Made by a program: the position numbers and the translations under genes. From positions 3,399,260 to 3,433,708 of the forward strand of contig NZ_GG657754.1 in NCBI RefSeq assembly GCF_000158915.1: DNA of 34,449 nt. Direction: 5' to 3'. The notes beneath the pieces were generated by a model. That model was not told where the DNA came from and did no database searches. It worked only from the letters and a program-made list of their open reading frames with translations. Source of the DNA: Streptomyces himastatinicus ATCC 53653 (lineage in GTDB: Bacteria > Actinomycetota > Actinomycetes > Streptomycetales > Streptomycetaceae). Position 1 is the first letter of the stretch, and each line of letters starts with the position of its first letter. This document shows, piece by piece, positions 1 through 12,446 of the stretch.

Positions 1-27
1 CGCCGAACCGCATCCAGCGGAAAGCGC

Positions 28-1536
28 TCAGCCCTCGACGCCCAGCTTCTCCAGGATCAGCTCGCGCACGCGCGCCGCATCCGCCTGGCCACGCGTGGCC
101 TTCATGACGGCACCGACAAGGGCACCCGCGGCCGCGACCTTGCCGCCGCGGATCTTGTCGGCGATGGCCGCGTTACCGGCGATCGCCTCATCCACGGCCG
201 CCCCCAGCGCACCCTCATCCGAGACGACCTTCAGCCCACGGTCGGCCACGACCTGATCCGGGTCGCCCTCACCCGCCAGCACGCCCTCAATCGTCTGGCG
301 GGCCAGCTTGTCGTTGAGGGAGCCCTCGTCGACCAGGGCGCACACCCGGGCGACCTGGACCGGCGTGATGGGGAGGGCGGCCAGCTCGGCGCCCTCCTCA
401 TTCGCGCGGCGGGCCAGCTCGCCCATCCACCACTTGCGCGCAGCACCCGCATCCGCACCCGCGTCGATCGTCGCGGTGATCAGATCAATCGCGCCCGCGT
501 TGAGCACGGACTGCATCTCGTGCTGCGAGATGCCCCACTCCTCCCGCAGCCGGGTACGCCGCACCCTCGGCAGTTCCGGAAGCGTGCCGCGCAGCTCCTC
601 GACCCACTCGCGCGAGGGCGCGACGGGCACGAGGTCCGGCTCGGGGAAGTACCGGTAGTCCTCGGCCTCCTCCTTGACCCGCCCGGACGTCGTGGAGCCG
701 TCCTCCTCGTGGAAGTGACGGGTCTCCTGGATGATCGTCCCGCCGTCGCCCAGCACCGCCGCATGGCGCTGGATCTCGAAGCGGGCGGCGCGCTCGACGG
801 ACCGCAGCGAGTTGACGTTCTTCGTCTCGGAGCGGGTGCCGAACTTGTCGGCGCCGTGCGGCCGCAGCGACAGGTTCACGTCGCACCGCATCTGGCCCAT
901 CTCCATGCGCGCCTCGGAGACCCCGAGCGCCTTGATCAGTTCGCGCAGCTCGGCGACGTACGCCCGGGCGACCTCGGGGGCCTTCTCCCCGGCTCCGACG
1001 ATCGGCTTGGTGACGATCTCGATGAGCGGGATCCCGGCGCGGTTGTAGTCCAGGAGGGAGTGCGAGGCGCCGTGGATACGGCCCGTCGCGCCGCCCACGT
1101 GGGTGGACTTGCCGGTGTCCTCCTCCATGTGGGCGCGCTCGATCTCGACGCGGAAGATCTCGCCGTCCTCCAGCTGGACGTCCAGATAGCCGTTGAAGGC
1201 GATCGGCTCGTCGTACTGCGAGGTCTGGAAGTTCTTCGGCATGTCCGGATAGAAGTAGTTCTTCCGGGCGAAGCGGCACCATTCGGCGATCTCGCAGTTC
1301 AGCGCGAGACCGATCTTGATGGCGGACTCGACGCCGGTCGCGTTGACGACGGGCAGCGAGCCGGGCAGGCCGAGGCAGGTGGGGCAGGTCTGCGAGTTGG
1401 CGTCGGCGCCCAGCGACGTCGAACACCCGCAGAACATCTTGGTCTTGGTGCCGAGTTCGACGTGGACCTCGAGCCCCATCACGGGCTCGTAGGTGGCCAG
1501 GGCGTCCTCGTACGACACCAGTTCAGTGACGGTCAC
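28..1536 (-). CDS. gatB: Asp/Glu-tRNA(Asn/Gln) amidotransferase subunit B
   Basis: GatB is the tRNA-binding subunit of the GatCAB complex. It phosphorylates the side chain of misacylated Glu-tRNA(Gln) or Asp-tRNA(Asn) and transfers ammonia made by GatA. The 502-residue product has the normal full length. The N-terminal GatB/GatE catalytic domain shows the family opening [13 protein letters not shown] and two cysteine pairs (FCGC and CPTC, residues about 36-54) that form the zinc site. The [15 protein letters not shown] segment is also typical. The C-terminal helical and YqeY-like tail runs from about residue 330 to the end. The start is GTG at 1536. It is the last gene of a gatC-gatA-small protein-gatB run, 14 nt after the small gene. 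The separation of gatA from gatB by one small gene is usual in Streptomyces. The identification is secure. Confidence 0.97.
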   Translation of the reverse strand: MTVTELVSYEDALATYEPVMGLEVHVELGTKTKMFCGCSTSLGADANSQTCPTCLGLPGSLPVVNATGVESAIKIGLALNCEIAEWCRFARKNYFYPDMPKNFQTSQYDEPIAFNGYLDVQLEDGEIFRVEIERAHMEEDTGKSTHVGGATGRIHGASHSLLDYNRAGIPLIEIVTKPIVGAGEKAPEVARAYVAELRELIKALGVSEARMEMGQMRCDVNLSLRPHGADKFGTRSETKNVNSLRSVERAARFEIQRHAAVLGDGGTIIQETRHFHEEDGSTTSGRVKEEAEDYRYFPEPDLVPVAPSREWVEELRGTLPELPRVRRTRLREEWGISQHEMQSVLNAGAIDLITATIDAGADAGAARKWWMGELARRANEEGAELAALPITPVQVARVCALVDEGSLNDKLARQTIEGVLAGEGDPDQVVADRGLKVVSDEGALGAAVDEAIAGNAAIADKIRGGKVAAAGALVGAVMKATRGQADAARVRELILEKLGVEG

Positions 1537-1550
1537 GGAAAACTAACCTC

Positions 1551-1790
1551 TCAACCCGCGAGGACGTCGTCGTCGTCCATGCGCTTCAGCTCGCGGACGA
1601 GCAGGGCGACGCCGGTGACGATGGCGGCGGCGGAGACCACCGCGTCGGCCAGCTGGAGCTTGTCGTTCTCGAAGCGGGCCTTCTTGGCCTGCTTGATCAC
1701 GCTGACCGCGCCGAACAGCGAGGTCGCGATGGTCAGGTAGGTGCCGGGCTTGGACTTCTTGAAGCCCTTGGCCTTCTTGATCGCACTCAT
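1551..1790 (-). CDS. Small membrane protein between gatA and gatB
   Basis: This 79-residue protein has a lysine-rich N-terminus ([10 protein letters not shown]) and two hydrophobic stretches at about residues 19-34 and 48-65. It ends in a basic then acidic tail ([10 protein letters not shown]). It is therefore probably a small inner-membrane protein with two short helices, or one helix plus an amphipathic segment. Its ATG overlaps the gatA stop by 4 nt (ATGA), so it is translationally coupled to gatA and co-transcribed with gatB 14 nt downstream. I recognise it only as a conserved hypothetical found at this place in streptomycetes. No function can be assigned. Its fixed position suggests either a role linked to the amidotransferase or simple hitch-hiking in the operon. 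Confidence 0.8.
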   Translation of the reverse strand: MSAIKKAKGFKKSKPGTYLTIATSLFGAVSVIKQAKKARFENDKLQLADAVVSAAAIVTGVALLVRELKRMDDDDVLAG

Positions 1791-3280
1791 AGCGACGGTG
1801 CCTCCTCAAGCAGCGGGTGGCCCCAGCGTTCGGTGAGCGCGGCCTCGACCGCGGCACCGACCCGGTAGAGCCGTTCGTCGGCCATGGCGGGAGCGATGAT
1901 CTGCAATCCGACCGGCAGACCGTCCTCCGGCGCCAGACCGCAGGGCAGTGACATGGCCGCGTTCCCCGCCAGGTTCGCGGGAATCGTGCACAGGTCGGCG
2001 AGGTACATCGCCATCGGGTCGTCGGCGCGCTCGCCGATCGGGAAGGCGGTGGTCGGGGTGGTCGGCGAGACCAGCACGTCGACCTGCTCGAACGCCTTCT
2101 CGAAGTCCCGGGTGATGAGGGTGCGGACCTTCTGCGCCGAGCCGTAGTACGCGTCGTAGTAGCCGGAGCTGAGCGCGTACGTGCCGAGCATGATCCGGCG
2201 CTTGACCTCAGCGCCGAAGCCCTCGGCGCGGGTGAGCGCGGTGACCTCCTCGGCGGACTTCGAACCGTCGTCGCCCGCCCGCAGGCCGTAGCGCATGGCG
2301 TCGAAGCGGGCCAGGTTGGACGAGCACTCCGACGGCGCGATCAGGTAGTACGCGGCGAGCGCCTTGTCGAAGGACGGGCAGGAGATCTCCACGATCTCGG
2401 CGCCCAGCTCGCGCAGCAGCTCCACCGACTCCTCGAAGCGCTGCATGACGCCGGCCTGGTAGCCCTCGCCCGCGAACTCCTTGACCACGCCGACGCGCAT
2501 ACCGCGCACGCTGCCGTTGCGGGCGGCCTCGACGACCGCCGGAACGGGGGCGTCGATGGAGGTCGAGTCGAGCGGGTCGTGCCCGGCGATCACCTCGTGC
2601 AGCAGCGCCGCGTCCAGCACCGTACGGGCGCAGGGGCCGCCCTGGTCGAGCGAGGACGAGAAGGCGACCATGCCGTACCGGGAGACCGCCCCGTACGTCG
2701 GCTTGACCCCGACCGTGCCGGTCACGGCGGCGGGCTGGCGGATGGAGCCGCCGGTGTCGGTCCCGATGGCCAGCGGGGCCTGGAACGACGCCAGGGAGGC
2801 GGAGGAGCCGCCTCCGGAGCCGCCGGGGATGCGAGTGAGGTCCCACGGGTTTCCGGTGGGCCCGTACGCGCTGTTCTCGGTCGAGGACCCCATGGCGAAC
2901 TCGTCCATGTTGGTCTTGCCGAGGACGATGACGTCCGCGTCCCGAAGGCGCTGGGTCACGGTCGCGTCGTACGGCGGAATCCACCCTTCGAGGATCTTGG
3001 AACCGACAGTGGTCGGGATCCCCTTGGTGGTGAAGATGTCCTTGAGCGCGAGCGGAACCCCGGCCAGCGGGCCCAGCTCCTCGCCGCGCGCCCGCTTCTC
3101 GTCGACGGCGCGGGCCTGCGCGAGCGCGCCCTCGCGGTCGACGTGCAGGAAGGCGTGCACCTTCTCGTCGACGGCCTCGATACGGGCCAGATGGGCTTCG
3201 GTGACCTCGACGGCAGTCAGCTCGCCGGAAGCGACCTTGGCGGCGATCTCCGCGGCGGTGAGCCTGATCAGATCGGTCAT
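1787..3280 (-). CDS. gatA: Asp/Glu-tRNA(Asn/Gln) amidotransferase subunit A
   Basis: GatA is the glutaminase subunit. It hydrolyses glutamine and channels ammonia to GatB for conversion of Glu-tRNA(Gln) to Gln-tRNA(Gln). The 497-residue product is full length. It shows the amidase-signature catalytic triad context: the lysine in PLALKDIF (about residue 80), the glycine/serine-rich [13 protein letters not shown] loop carrying the cis-serine, and the nucleophilic serine in [12 protein letters not shown]. The start is ATG at 3280, five nt after the gatC stop. Its own stop overlaps the start of the following small gene. The close spacing indicates one transcript beginning upstream of gatC. Nothing in the sequence looks degraded. 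Confidence 0.97.
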   Translation of the reverse strand: MTDLIRLTAAEIAAKVASGELTAVEVTEAHLARIEAVDEKVHAFLHVDREGALAQARAVDEKRARGEELGPLAGVPLALKDIFTTKGIPTTVGSKILEGWIPPYDATVTQRLRDADVIVLGKTNMDEFAMGSSTENSAYGPTGNPWDLTRIPGGSGGGSSASLASFQAPLAIGTDTGGSIRQPAAVTGTVGVKPTYGAVSRYGMVAFSSSLDQGGPCARTVLDAALLHEVIAGHDPLDSTSIDAPVPAVVEAARNGSVRGMRVGVVKEFAGEGYQAGVMQRFEESVELLRELGAEIVEISCPSFDKALAAYYLIAPSECSSNLARFDAMRYGLRAGDDGSKSAEEVTALTRAEGFGAEVKRRIMLGTYALSSGYYDAYYGSAQKVRTLITRDFEKAFEQVDVLVSPTTPTTAFPIGERADDPMAMYLADLCTIPANLAGNAAMSLPCGLAPEDGLPVGLQIIAPAMADERLYRVGAAVEAALTERWGHPLLEEAPSL

Positions 3281-3285
3281 GCGGG

Positions 3286-3582
3286 TCAGTCCTCCCCCAG
3301 GATCTGCGGCACCTTGAAACGCTGCTGCTCCTGGGCCGGGGCGCCGGAGAGCGCCTGGTCCGGGGTCAGCGACGGACGGACCTCGTCCGGCCGCATGACG
3401 TTGGTCAGGGGCAGCGGATGGGAGGTCGGCGGTACGTCTTGGTCGGCGACCTCGGAGACGCGGGCCACCGCGCCGATGATGTCGTCCAGCTGTCCGGCGA
3501 AGTGATCCAGCTCTTCGGCCTTCAGCTCCAGACGCGCCAGCCGTGCGAGGTGGGCAACCTCCTCGCGCGTGATGCCAGGCAT
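3286..3582 (-). CDS. gatC: Asp/Glu-tRNA(Asn/Gln) amidotransferase subunit C
   Basis: GatC is a small non-catalytic subunit that stabilises the GatA-GatB interface. This 98-residue protein has the family N-terminus [17 protein letters not shown] and the conserved middle segment [17 protein letters not shown]. The C-terminus PQILGED is also typical. The ATG start at 3582 is preceded by GAGGA with a 7-nt spacer. It is the first gene of the gat operon, so the operon promoter should lie in the 195 bp upstream, which also holds two hairpins closing the preceding gene. The identification is secure from motif, size and context. Confidence 0.96.
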   Translation of the reverse strand: MPGITREEVAHLARLARLELKAEELDHFAGQLDDIIGAVARVSEVADQDVPPTSHPLPLTNVMRPDEVRPSLTPDQALSGAPAQEQQRFKVPQILGED

Positions 3583-3685
3583 GCAGCGATCCTCAGGGTG
3601 AGTGTGATGTGTTTTCCGGGGCCAATCCTATGGCGCCCCCCACACCCCGCGCGAAACGCTTTGGCTCTCACACGTTGTGGGCAAT

Positions 3686-3722
3686 CGTTCCGCGGGGCGG
3701 AACGGGTGGGCACAACCCACCC
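3686..3722. terminator. Two adjacent hairpins after the GGDEF-EAL gene
   Basis: CGTTCCGC at 3686-3693 pairs perfectly with GCGGAACG at 3697-3704, leaving a 3-nt loop. GGGTGGG at 3704-3710 pairs with CCCACCC at 3716-3722 around a 5-nt loop. The two stems share one base, so they are adjacent and may be mutually exclusive. They lie 56 nt past the stop of the minus-strand GGDEF-EAL gene and before gatC, which fits a Streptomyces terminator without a U-tract. The terminator role is inferred. Confidence 0.6.
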
Positions 3723-3777
3723 ACCGGCCCGCACCCGGCACCGAAACCGCAAGGGGCACCCTCGGATCCCGCACCCG

Positions 3778-5871
3778 CTACGTCACGGGCTGATCGGCGT
3801 CTTCCTCCGCGGCAGCGGGCGACGGCTCGTCGCGCCGCCACCCACTCTCCCCCCGGGCCCGCAACCACGCCGTCGTCTCATCCGGCGGCATCGCGGCGGC
3901 GACAAGCCACCCCTGCACCGCGTCACACCCCAGATCCCGCAGCCGCTCCCACGTCTCGTCGTCCTCGACGCCCTCCGCCACGACGAGCAGCCCCAGCGAA
4001 TGCGCGAGATCGACCGTGCAGCGCACGATCTCCGCGTCCTCGTTGTCCACGGCGAGCCGGGCCACGAACGAGCGGTCGATCTTCAGCTCGCTCACCGGCA
4101 GCCGCCGCAGATGGACCAGGGAGGAATAGCCGGTGCCGAAGTCGTCCAGGGACATCTTCACCCCGTGCCCGGTGAGCCCGGCGAGGGTGTCGGCGGCCCG
4201 CTGCGGGTCCTCCAGCAGCACGTGCTCGGTTATCTCCAGCTGGAGCGCCCCGGCCGGGACCCCGTGCCGGGCGAGGCGCCCGGCGACGGCTCCGGCGAAG
4301 CCGGGGGTGTGCACATCGCGCGGCGAGACGTTGACGGCGACCGGCACCTCGAGACCGTCGGCGCGCCAGCGCGCGACCTGGCCGAGCGCGGTCTCCAGCA
4401 CGTACTCGGTGAGCCGGGGCATCAGCCCGGAGCTCTCGGCCATGGAGATGAACTCGTCCGGCGGCACCTTCCCCCGCTCCGGGTGCACCCAGCGGACCAG
4501 CGCCTCCAGCCCGGCGACATGGCCGTCGAAGCCGACCTTGGGCTGGTAGTGCAGCTCGACGTCGCCCGCGTCCAGGGCGCGGCGCAGATCGCCGAGCAGA
4601 CCGAGCCGGTCGGGGGTGTTGCCGTCGCGCCGCGCCTCGTACAGCTCGACGCCGCTGCGGTCCCGCTTCGCCTGGTACATGGCGACGTCCGCGCGGCGCA
4701 GCAGCCCCTCGGCGTCGAGCGCGTGGTCGGGGTAGACGGCGACCCCGGCGCTGGCCTCCAGCACCAGGGTCAGCCCGTCCAGGTCGAGCGGGTTGCCGAG
4801 GTCGCCGACGAGGACGCGGGCGCTGCGCTGGGCGCTGGTGAGCGAGTCGGTGGTGGGCAGCAGTACGGCGAACTCGTCGCCGCCGAGCCGCGCGACCTCG
4901 GCCCCGCGGGGCAGCGCCAGCCGCAGCCGCTCGGCGATCTGGAGCAGCAGCCGGTCGCCCGCCAGGTGGCCGAGGGTGTCGTTGACCGAGCGGAAGCGGT
5001 CGAGGTCCAGCAGGACGAGGGCGGTGCGGGCCCCGGCCCGCTCGGCCTCGTCCAGCGCGGTCCAGGTGCGCTCCAGCAGCCACTGGCGGTTGGGCAGCCC
5101 GGTGAGCGGATCGCGCAGCTGCTCCTCGGCCCGCACCCGGGCGATCCACAGCGTGGAGTCGAGGGCGACCAGCGGCACCGCGAACAGCGGGAGCAACAGC
5201 GGGGTGTCCCCGGCGACGACGACGATGAGCGGGGCGATGCCGAGCAGCGCGATGCCGACGAGGGCCTGCCGGAAGAGGGCGGTGCGGGCGACGGTGGGCA
5301 GTCCTGCGCCGGGCGGGGCGAGGGAATACCACAGCAGGGCGCGGGTGATCGTGAGGTAGACGAAGGCGGCGAGGATCGTCTGCGGGATGGCGGAGGCGTG
5401 CCAGGTGTCGGTGTGCCAGGGCTGCTCGACGGACGGGGTGGTGCCGAAGGCGGCGAGGGTGAGGGCGGCCGCGCCGACGCCGAGGATGTCGACCGCGCCG
5501 TGCAGGGCCGCCTGCCGCCAGCGGTGCCGTCGGGCGGCGCCGACCAGGACCACCACGGCGAGGCTGACGAGCATGGCGGGCATCCAGCCGTAGAGCAGCA
5601 GCGCGGCCAGGGTTAACGCGGCGCCCGAGCCGGTGCCGCCCCACCAGCGGTCCCGGCCGAGGGCGACCAGATGGCCGACGATGATTCCGGTGAGGACCGC
5701 GAGCGACCAGCCCACGGTGCCGTCGGGAAAGAGCGCATGGCCCGCGTCGAGCACTCGGAATACTCCGATGCCGAGTGCGAAAGCGGCCATGGCGACCGCG
5801 GCGGCGGGCAACGCGGGCAGCAGAAGCCGGCGCAGCCGCGGCGCCGGTGCGGCGCTTTCGGTCGGTTTCAT
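3778..5871 (-). CDS. rmdB: Membrane GGDEF-EAL cyclic-di-GMP protein (probable RmdB)
   Basis: This 697-residue protein has an N-terminal membrane region (about residues 15-240, six to eight hydrophobic segments), then a GGDEF domain with intact LGGDEFAV (about 331) and an EAL domain with intact LEALVRW (about 456). DDFGTGYSSL and KIDRSFV, typical of active phosphodiesterases, are present. It should make or degrade cyclic-di-GMP, which in Streptomyces controls BldD and development. From memory, the S. coelicolor gene in this neighbourhood, between ligA and the gat genes, is RmdB, reported as an active phosphodiesterase, hence the symbol. The ATG at 5871 is chosen over an upstream ATG at 5946 because GAGGG lies just before it and hydrophobic sequence follows soon after. 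It is transcribed alone, 303 bp after ligA. Confidence 0.9.
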   Translation of the reverse strand: MKPTESAAPAPRLRRLLLPALPAAAVAMAAFALGIGVFRVLDAGHALFPDGTVGWSLAVLTGIIVGHLVALGRDRWWGGTGSGAALTLAALLLYGWMPAMLVSLAVVVLVGAARRHRWRQAALHGAVDILGVGAAALTLAAFGTTPSVEQPWHTDTWHASAIPQTILAAFVYLTITRALLWYSLAPPGAGLPTVARTALFRQALVGIALLGIAPLIVVVAGDTPLLLPLFAVPLVALDSTLWIARVRAEEQLRDPLTGLPNRQWLLERTWTALDEAERAGARTALVLLDLDRFRSVNDTLGHLAGDRLLLQIAERLRLALPRGAEVARLGGDEFAVLLPTTDSLTSAQRSARVLVGDLGNPLDLDGLTLVLEASAGVAVYPDHALDAEGLLRRADVAMYQAKRDRSGVELYEARRDGNTPDRLGLLGDLRRALDAGDVELHYQPKVGFDGHVAGLEALVRWVHPERGKVPPDEFISMAESSGLMPRLTEYVLETALGQVARWRADGLEVPVAVNVSPRDVHTPGFAGAVAGRLARHGVPAGALQLEITEHVLLEDPQRAADTLAGLTGHGVKMSLDDFGTGYSSLVHLRRLPVSELKIDRSFVARLAVDNEDAEIVRCTVDLAHSLGLLVVAEGVEDDETWERLRDLGCDAVQGWLVAAAMPPDETTAWLRARGESGWRRDEPSPAAAEEDADQPVT

Positions 5872-6102
5872 ACCCGTCCCTCTCACAGCCGGCGGTGCCA
5901 GCGCCACGGCAGGCGCACACCTCAACAGTAGGCGGCAGAAGGGCATGGTGGGCGGCGATCGGCAGCGGTTGCCCGAATGCCGCCCGACGATCCATAACCT
6001 TCTGGTATGCGCTGTAAGGGTGATGCCCGCTGGCTGTGCCCGGGAAGTGCTCCCAGTCGTATTCCGGCCAGCTTTGCGGGGTCATCGCACCGAAGATGGC
6101 CG

Positions 6103-9427
<3,325 letters not shown>

Positions 9428-9469
9428 CCCGAAAGCCTATGGGGTGACGGGCGTACCGACCGACGGGCG

Positions 9470-10159
9470 TCAGCCGCGGGGGCGGACCTGGAGGTCGGTG
9501 ATCTCCGCGTCGCGCGGCAGGTCGAGGGCGGTGAGGACGGTCGTCGCGATGGTCTCCGGAGCGATCCAGCGCTCCGCGTCGTACTCCTTGCCCTCCTGCT
9601 GATGCACCTTCACCTGCATCGGCGTCGCCGTGCGGCCCGGGTAGACGGTCGTCACCCGCACGCCGTTGCCGCTCTCCTCCCAGCGCAGCGCGTCCGCCAG
9701 GGCCTTCAGCCCGTGCTTGCTGGCCGCGTACGCGCCCCACTGGGCGTTGGCGCGCAGGCCCGCGCCGGAGTTGACGAAGATGACGTGGCCCTCGCCCAGC
9801 CGGAGCTGCGGCAGGAGCAGCCGGGTCAGCTCGGCGGGGGCGACGAGGTTGGCGGCGAGCTGCCGGTTCCACGCCTTGGGGGTCAGCTCGCCGATCTCGC
9901 CGAGGTCGACCACGCCCGCGATGTGCAGCAGCGAGTCCAGCCGGTCGGGCAGCGACTGGTGGCTCAGCGCCCACGACAGCTTCTCCGGGTCCGCCAGGTC
10001 ACCGACGACCGTATGCGCCCCCGGGAACTGCCCGGCCAGCTCCTTCGCCCGCCCGGCATCCCGCGCCAGCAGCCACAGCTCGTCGCCCCGTTCGGCCAGC
10101 CGCTCGGCCACCGCCGTGCCGATGCCCGAACCTGCCCCAGTGATCAGATGCGTTCCCAT
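9470..10159 (-). CDS. Short-chain dehydrogenase/reductase
   Basis: This 229-residue protein is a classical short-chain dehydrogenase. It has the Rossmann nucleotide-binding motif TGAGSGIG at residues about 7-14 and the catalytic YAASK tetrad segment in the middle. The usual NNAG after strand 4 is replaced by LLHIAGV. It should oxidise or reduce a small alcohol or ketone with NAD(P)H; the substrate is unknown. The ATG at 10159 is chosen because the Rossmann fold begins immediately after it, with a G-rich stretch just upstream. It lies 25 nt downstream of the TetR gene in the same direction, so the regulator and the dehydrogenase are likely co-transcribed and could share the operator upstream of the regulator. 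Confidence 0.9.
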   Translation of the reverse strand: MGTHLITGAGSGIGTAVAERLAERGDELWLLARDAGRAKELAGQFPGAHTVVGDLADPEKLSWALSHQSLPDRLDSLLHIAGVVDLGEIGELTPKAWNRQLAANLVAPAELTRLLLPQLRLGEGHVIFVNSGAGLRANAQWGAYAASKHGLKALADALRWEESGNGVRVTTVYPGRTATPMQVKVHQQEGKEYDAERWIAPETIATTVLTALDLPRDAEITDLQVRPRG

Positions 10160-10184
10160 GCCCCCAGCTTGCCGTATCGCGTCA

Positions 10185-10829
10185 TTACGCGAGCAGGTCG
10201 TCCAGTTCGGACGCGAACAGCTCGGCGGGGTCGATACCCATCCCCGTGAAGTGGCCCCCGAGTTCCAGGGACAGCACGCCGTGCATCCGGGTCCAGAAGG
10301 CCAGGGCCCGGCGGAGGGCCGCGGGCGGGGCGGGATGGGGGTCGGCCCACTGGCGGTGCTCTTCGAGGTGGGCGTCGAGCCGGGTCGCGGGGGCGTCCGT
10401 CGGCAGTGCGGCAAAGCCGTCGAGCAGGGTCGCCATGATCTCGGACGCGATCGTGGTGACGTCGTCGGGCGCGTGGTAGCCCGGGACGGGCGTGCCGTAG
10501 ACGAGGAAGTACCGCTGGGGGTCGGCCAGGGCCCAGGCGCGCAGGGCGTGCGCCACCGCGGTCACGTCGGCGCCGGGCTCGGCGGCGGCCCGGACGGTGT
10601 CGGCGAGGCTTCGGTAGGCGTCCCTGATGAGGGCGGTGATCAGCTCGTCCCGCCCGGCGAAGTACCGGTAGAGCGCGGGTCCGCTCATGCCCATGTGCTT
10701 GGCGATCGCGTTGAGGGAGAGCCCGGACGCCCCCGCCGTGGCGATCTGCTCCCACGCGCGTTCCTTGATCTCCGCGCGCACCTGGGCGCGGTAGCGCTCG
10801 CGCGGGGTCCCTGCGCCCGGTTCCGCCAT
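10185..10829 (-). CDS. TetR-family transcriptional regulator
   Basis: This 214-residue protein has a standard N-terminal TetR DNA-binding domain. The helix-turn-helix reads as LSLNAIAKHMGMSGPALYRYF at about residues 38-58. The C-terminal ligand domain is of the WHG/TetR_C type, with a tract near FLVYGTPVPGYHAPDD that is common in this actinobacterial subfamily. The start is ATG at 10829. It is divergent from the secreted SRPBCC gene and precedes the dehydrogenase on its own strand. A 20-bp near-perfect palindrome 26 bp upstream of its start is the obvious operator, so autorepression and control of the divergent gene are likely. The inducer is unknown. Confidence 0.92.
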   Translation of the reverse strand: MAEPGAGTPRERYRAQVRAEIKERAWEQIATAGASGLSLNAIAKHMGMSGPALYRYFAGRDELITALIRDAYRSLADTVRAAAEPGADVTAVAHALRAWALADPQRYFLVYGTPVPGYHAPDDVTTIASEIMATLLDGFAALPTDAPATRLDAHLEEHRQWADPHPAPPAALRRALAFWTRMHGVLSLELGGHFTGMGIDPAELFASELDDLLA

Positions 10830-10855
10830 GCTCTGCCGCCTTTCCCCGCCTACTA

Positions 10856-10875
10856 CAAGCTCAAGCTTGAGTTTG
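10856..10875. promoter_or_regulatory. Probable TetR operator palindrome
   Basis: The core CTCAAGCTTGAG at 10860-10871 is a perfect 12-bp palindrome. It extends to a 20-bp inverted repeat, CAAG...TTTG, with a single mismatched pair. It sits between the divergent TetR and SRPBCC genes and 19 bp before the plus-strand -35 element. The operator role is inferred from symmetry and position. Confidence 0.7.
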
Positions 10876-10893
10876 AGGCTATCACGAACGCTA

Positions 10894-10923
10894 TTGACAC
10901 CCCGATCCGCACTACGTTAGAAC
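10894..10923 (+). promoter_or_regulatory. Sigma-70-type promoter of the SRPBCC gene
   Basis: A perfect TTGACA at 10894-10899 is followed, after an 18-nt spacer, by TAGAAC at 10918-10923. TTAGAA one base earlier gives a 17-nt spacer. The start codon of the downstream gene is about 45 nt further on. The TetR palindrome ends 18 nt before the -35 box. Confidence 0.65.
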
Positions 10924-10967
10924 TTCTTACGACAACGAGAGCACATAACCGCAAAGGAAGAGACCCC

Positions 10968-11579
10968 ATGCCGAGCATGCGCCGGTTAGCGTTCGCGATC
11001 CCGCTCGCCGTCGCCGCCGCCACCCTCGGAGTGGCCGCCCCGTCCGCCCAGGCCACCCCCGCCGGTTCGTCCACGTGCCGTGGACAAGGCGTCGACCCCG
11101 CCGCGCAGATCCGCTATCAGACCGACACCGTGATCAAGGCACCGCTGAGCACCGTCTGGAAGCTCCAGACCGACGTGGAGCGCTGGCCCGCCTGGCAGGC
11201 GCCCGTCCTCACCATGAAGCGCCTCGACCCCGGCTACCTGCGGAAGGGTTCGCAGTTCCGGTGGACCACCCCGGCGCAGGCCACCCCCACCACGCCCGAA
11301 ACCACCCTGACCATCACCTCGACCGTCCGCCAACTCCGGCGCGGTGCCTGCATCCTGTGGAAGGGACCCGCGATCGGTGACGGCCTGCGCATCGACGAGG
11401 GCGTCCACCTGTGGACGTTCACCAAGGTCGAGGGCGGTGTGCGCGTCCACACCGAGGAGACGTGGACCGGCGATCAGGTCGAATCCAACGTCCCCATGGC
11501 GACCGAGGCCCTCGGCGCGGGTCTCGAACAGTGGCTACGTGACCTGAAGGCCACCGCCGAGGCCCGCGCGCGTCAGTGA
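10968..11579 (+). CDS. Secreted SRPBCC-fold (polyketide cyclase/START-like) protein
   Basis: This 203-residue protein begins with a Sec signal peptide: positive MPSMRR, a hydrophobic core, and a likely AQA-TP cleavage near residue 30. The mature part is an SRPBCC ligand-binding fold with the usual start (VIKAPLSTVWKLQTDVERWPAW) and a C-terminal long helix (ALGAGLEQWLRDLKATAE). SRPBCC proteins bind hydrophobic ligands; an exported one could bind or process an extracellular lipid or aromatic compound. The ATG at 10968 is preceded by AAGGAAG with a 7-nt spacer. It is divergent from the TetR gene, whose probable operator lies just before its promoter, so its expression is likely repressed by that regulator. 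The ligand is unknown. Confidence 0.85.
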   Translation: MPSMRRLAFAIPLAVAAATLGVAAPSAQATPAGSSTCRGQGVDPAAQIRYQTDTVIKAPLSTVWKLQTDVERWPAWQAPVLTMKRLDPGYLRKGSQFRWTTPAQATPTTPETTLTITSTVRQLRRGACILWKGPAIGDGLRIDEGVHLWTFTKVEGGVRVHTEETWTGDQVESNVPMATEALGAGLEQWLRDLKATAEARARQ

Positions 11580-11609
11580 GGGCGGATCAGGCCGCCTCCA
11601 GGTACGTCA

Positions 11610-12395
11610 TCAGTCGTCTTCGCCGTCGATCTCCAACGCGGCGAGCAGCCGCCACACGTCGGAGGACGGGTCACGCTTGAGGGGATCACACCCGCCAGCA
11701 TGACCGCTGGAGTTCGTCCATTCCTCGTAGGAGTGGGACTTCTTCACATCGAGGGGGCCGTTCTCGTCGGAGATCTTGGCCTTGCACTGCCCGTACGGGC
11801 AGGCGTTCACCAACTCCCGGGCGTTGCGTATGGCGCTCTACACCCGGCCTCGGCCCAGCAGTGACTCCGCCCGCTGTCCGTCGAGGCCCTTGCCCCGTTC
11901 GCCGGAAGCGCGGTCGTACTCCTTGAAGCCCTTGGCGTCCTTGTGCTGGCGGAGCTGCTTCTTGATCTCACCGTCGAGTCCGCTCTCCGGGCTGGTCCAC
12001 GGCTTGAAGTGGAGCAGCAGCCAGAGCTCGAAGGACGGGTGGGACAGGGCCACCTGCACGCCGTTCTCGGCGGCCTTGCGCATAGCCCGCGGGATCTCGG
12101 CGTCACGGTTGTCTGCGGCGTCCCGATCGAAGAGCACCCACTTCTCGTCGTGCGGCCCGGCCTCTTCCAACACTCTGTCGACGGTCGCCATAGGCCGGAG
12201 ACCGCCGGCCGCTCCCATCAGGACAAGCCTGAAGGAAGACTTGCCCTCACGGGTGCGGTAGGCGCGTTCCAGCAGTTGAAGGTAGTCCTTTTCGGTCTTC
12301 TCGCCCTCGTGCGCTACGTAGACAACCCGCTGAGCTCTGTTTCCCGTACGCGCCGACCGCCCCACGAGGCGACCGGGGAGACTCTCCCGGTTCAC
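11610..12395 (-). pseudogene. RloB-family protein interrupted by an in-frame TAG
   Basis: The open part (12395-11838, 185 residues from GTG 12395) is an RloB-family protein. It has the TOPRIM-like opening VVYVAHEGEKTEKDYL, the acidic segment VLFDRDAAD and the SHPSFELWLLLHF motif. It ends at TAG (11838-11840). The same frame stays open after the stop for another 75 codons, to 11610, and reads SAIRNARELVNACPYGQ, then DPLKRDPSSDVWRLLAAL, which resembles the normal RloB C-terminus. A nonsense change (for example CAG to TAG) therefore probably truncates the gene. The N-terminus may also be shifted: the other frame from GTG 12450, which overlaps the ATPase stop, encodes basic GGRRKRRREPGES, as expected of RloB. 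Partner of the ATPase upstream. The truncated form may be inactive. Confidence 0.7.
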
Positions 12396-12446
12396 GCCGC
12401 CGCTTACGCCGCCCGCCGTTGTCCTGTTGTCCTCCCCGCCCCCTGC

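Noticed and set aside
520..1740. Long plus-strand open frames opposite gatB, gatA and rmdB
   Set aside because: They lie wholly opposite clear genes, with products of no recognisable family; such antisense frames are usual in high-GC DNA.
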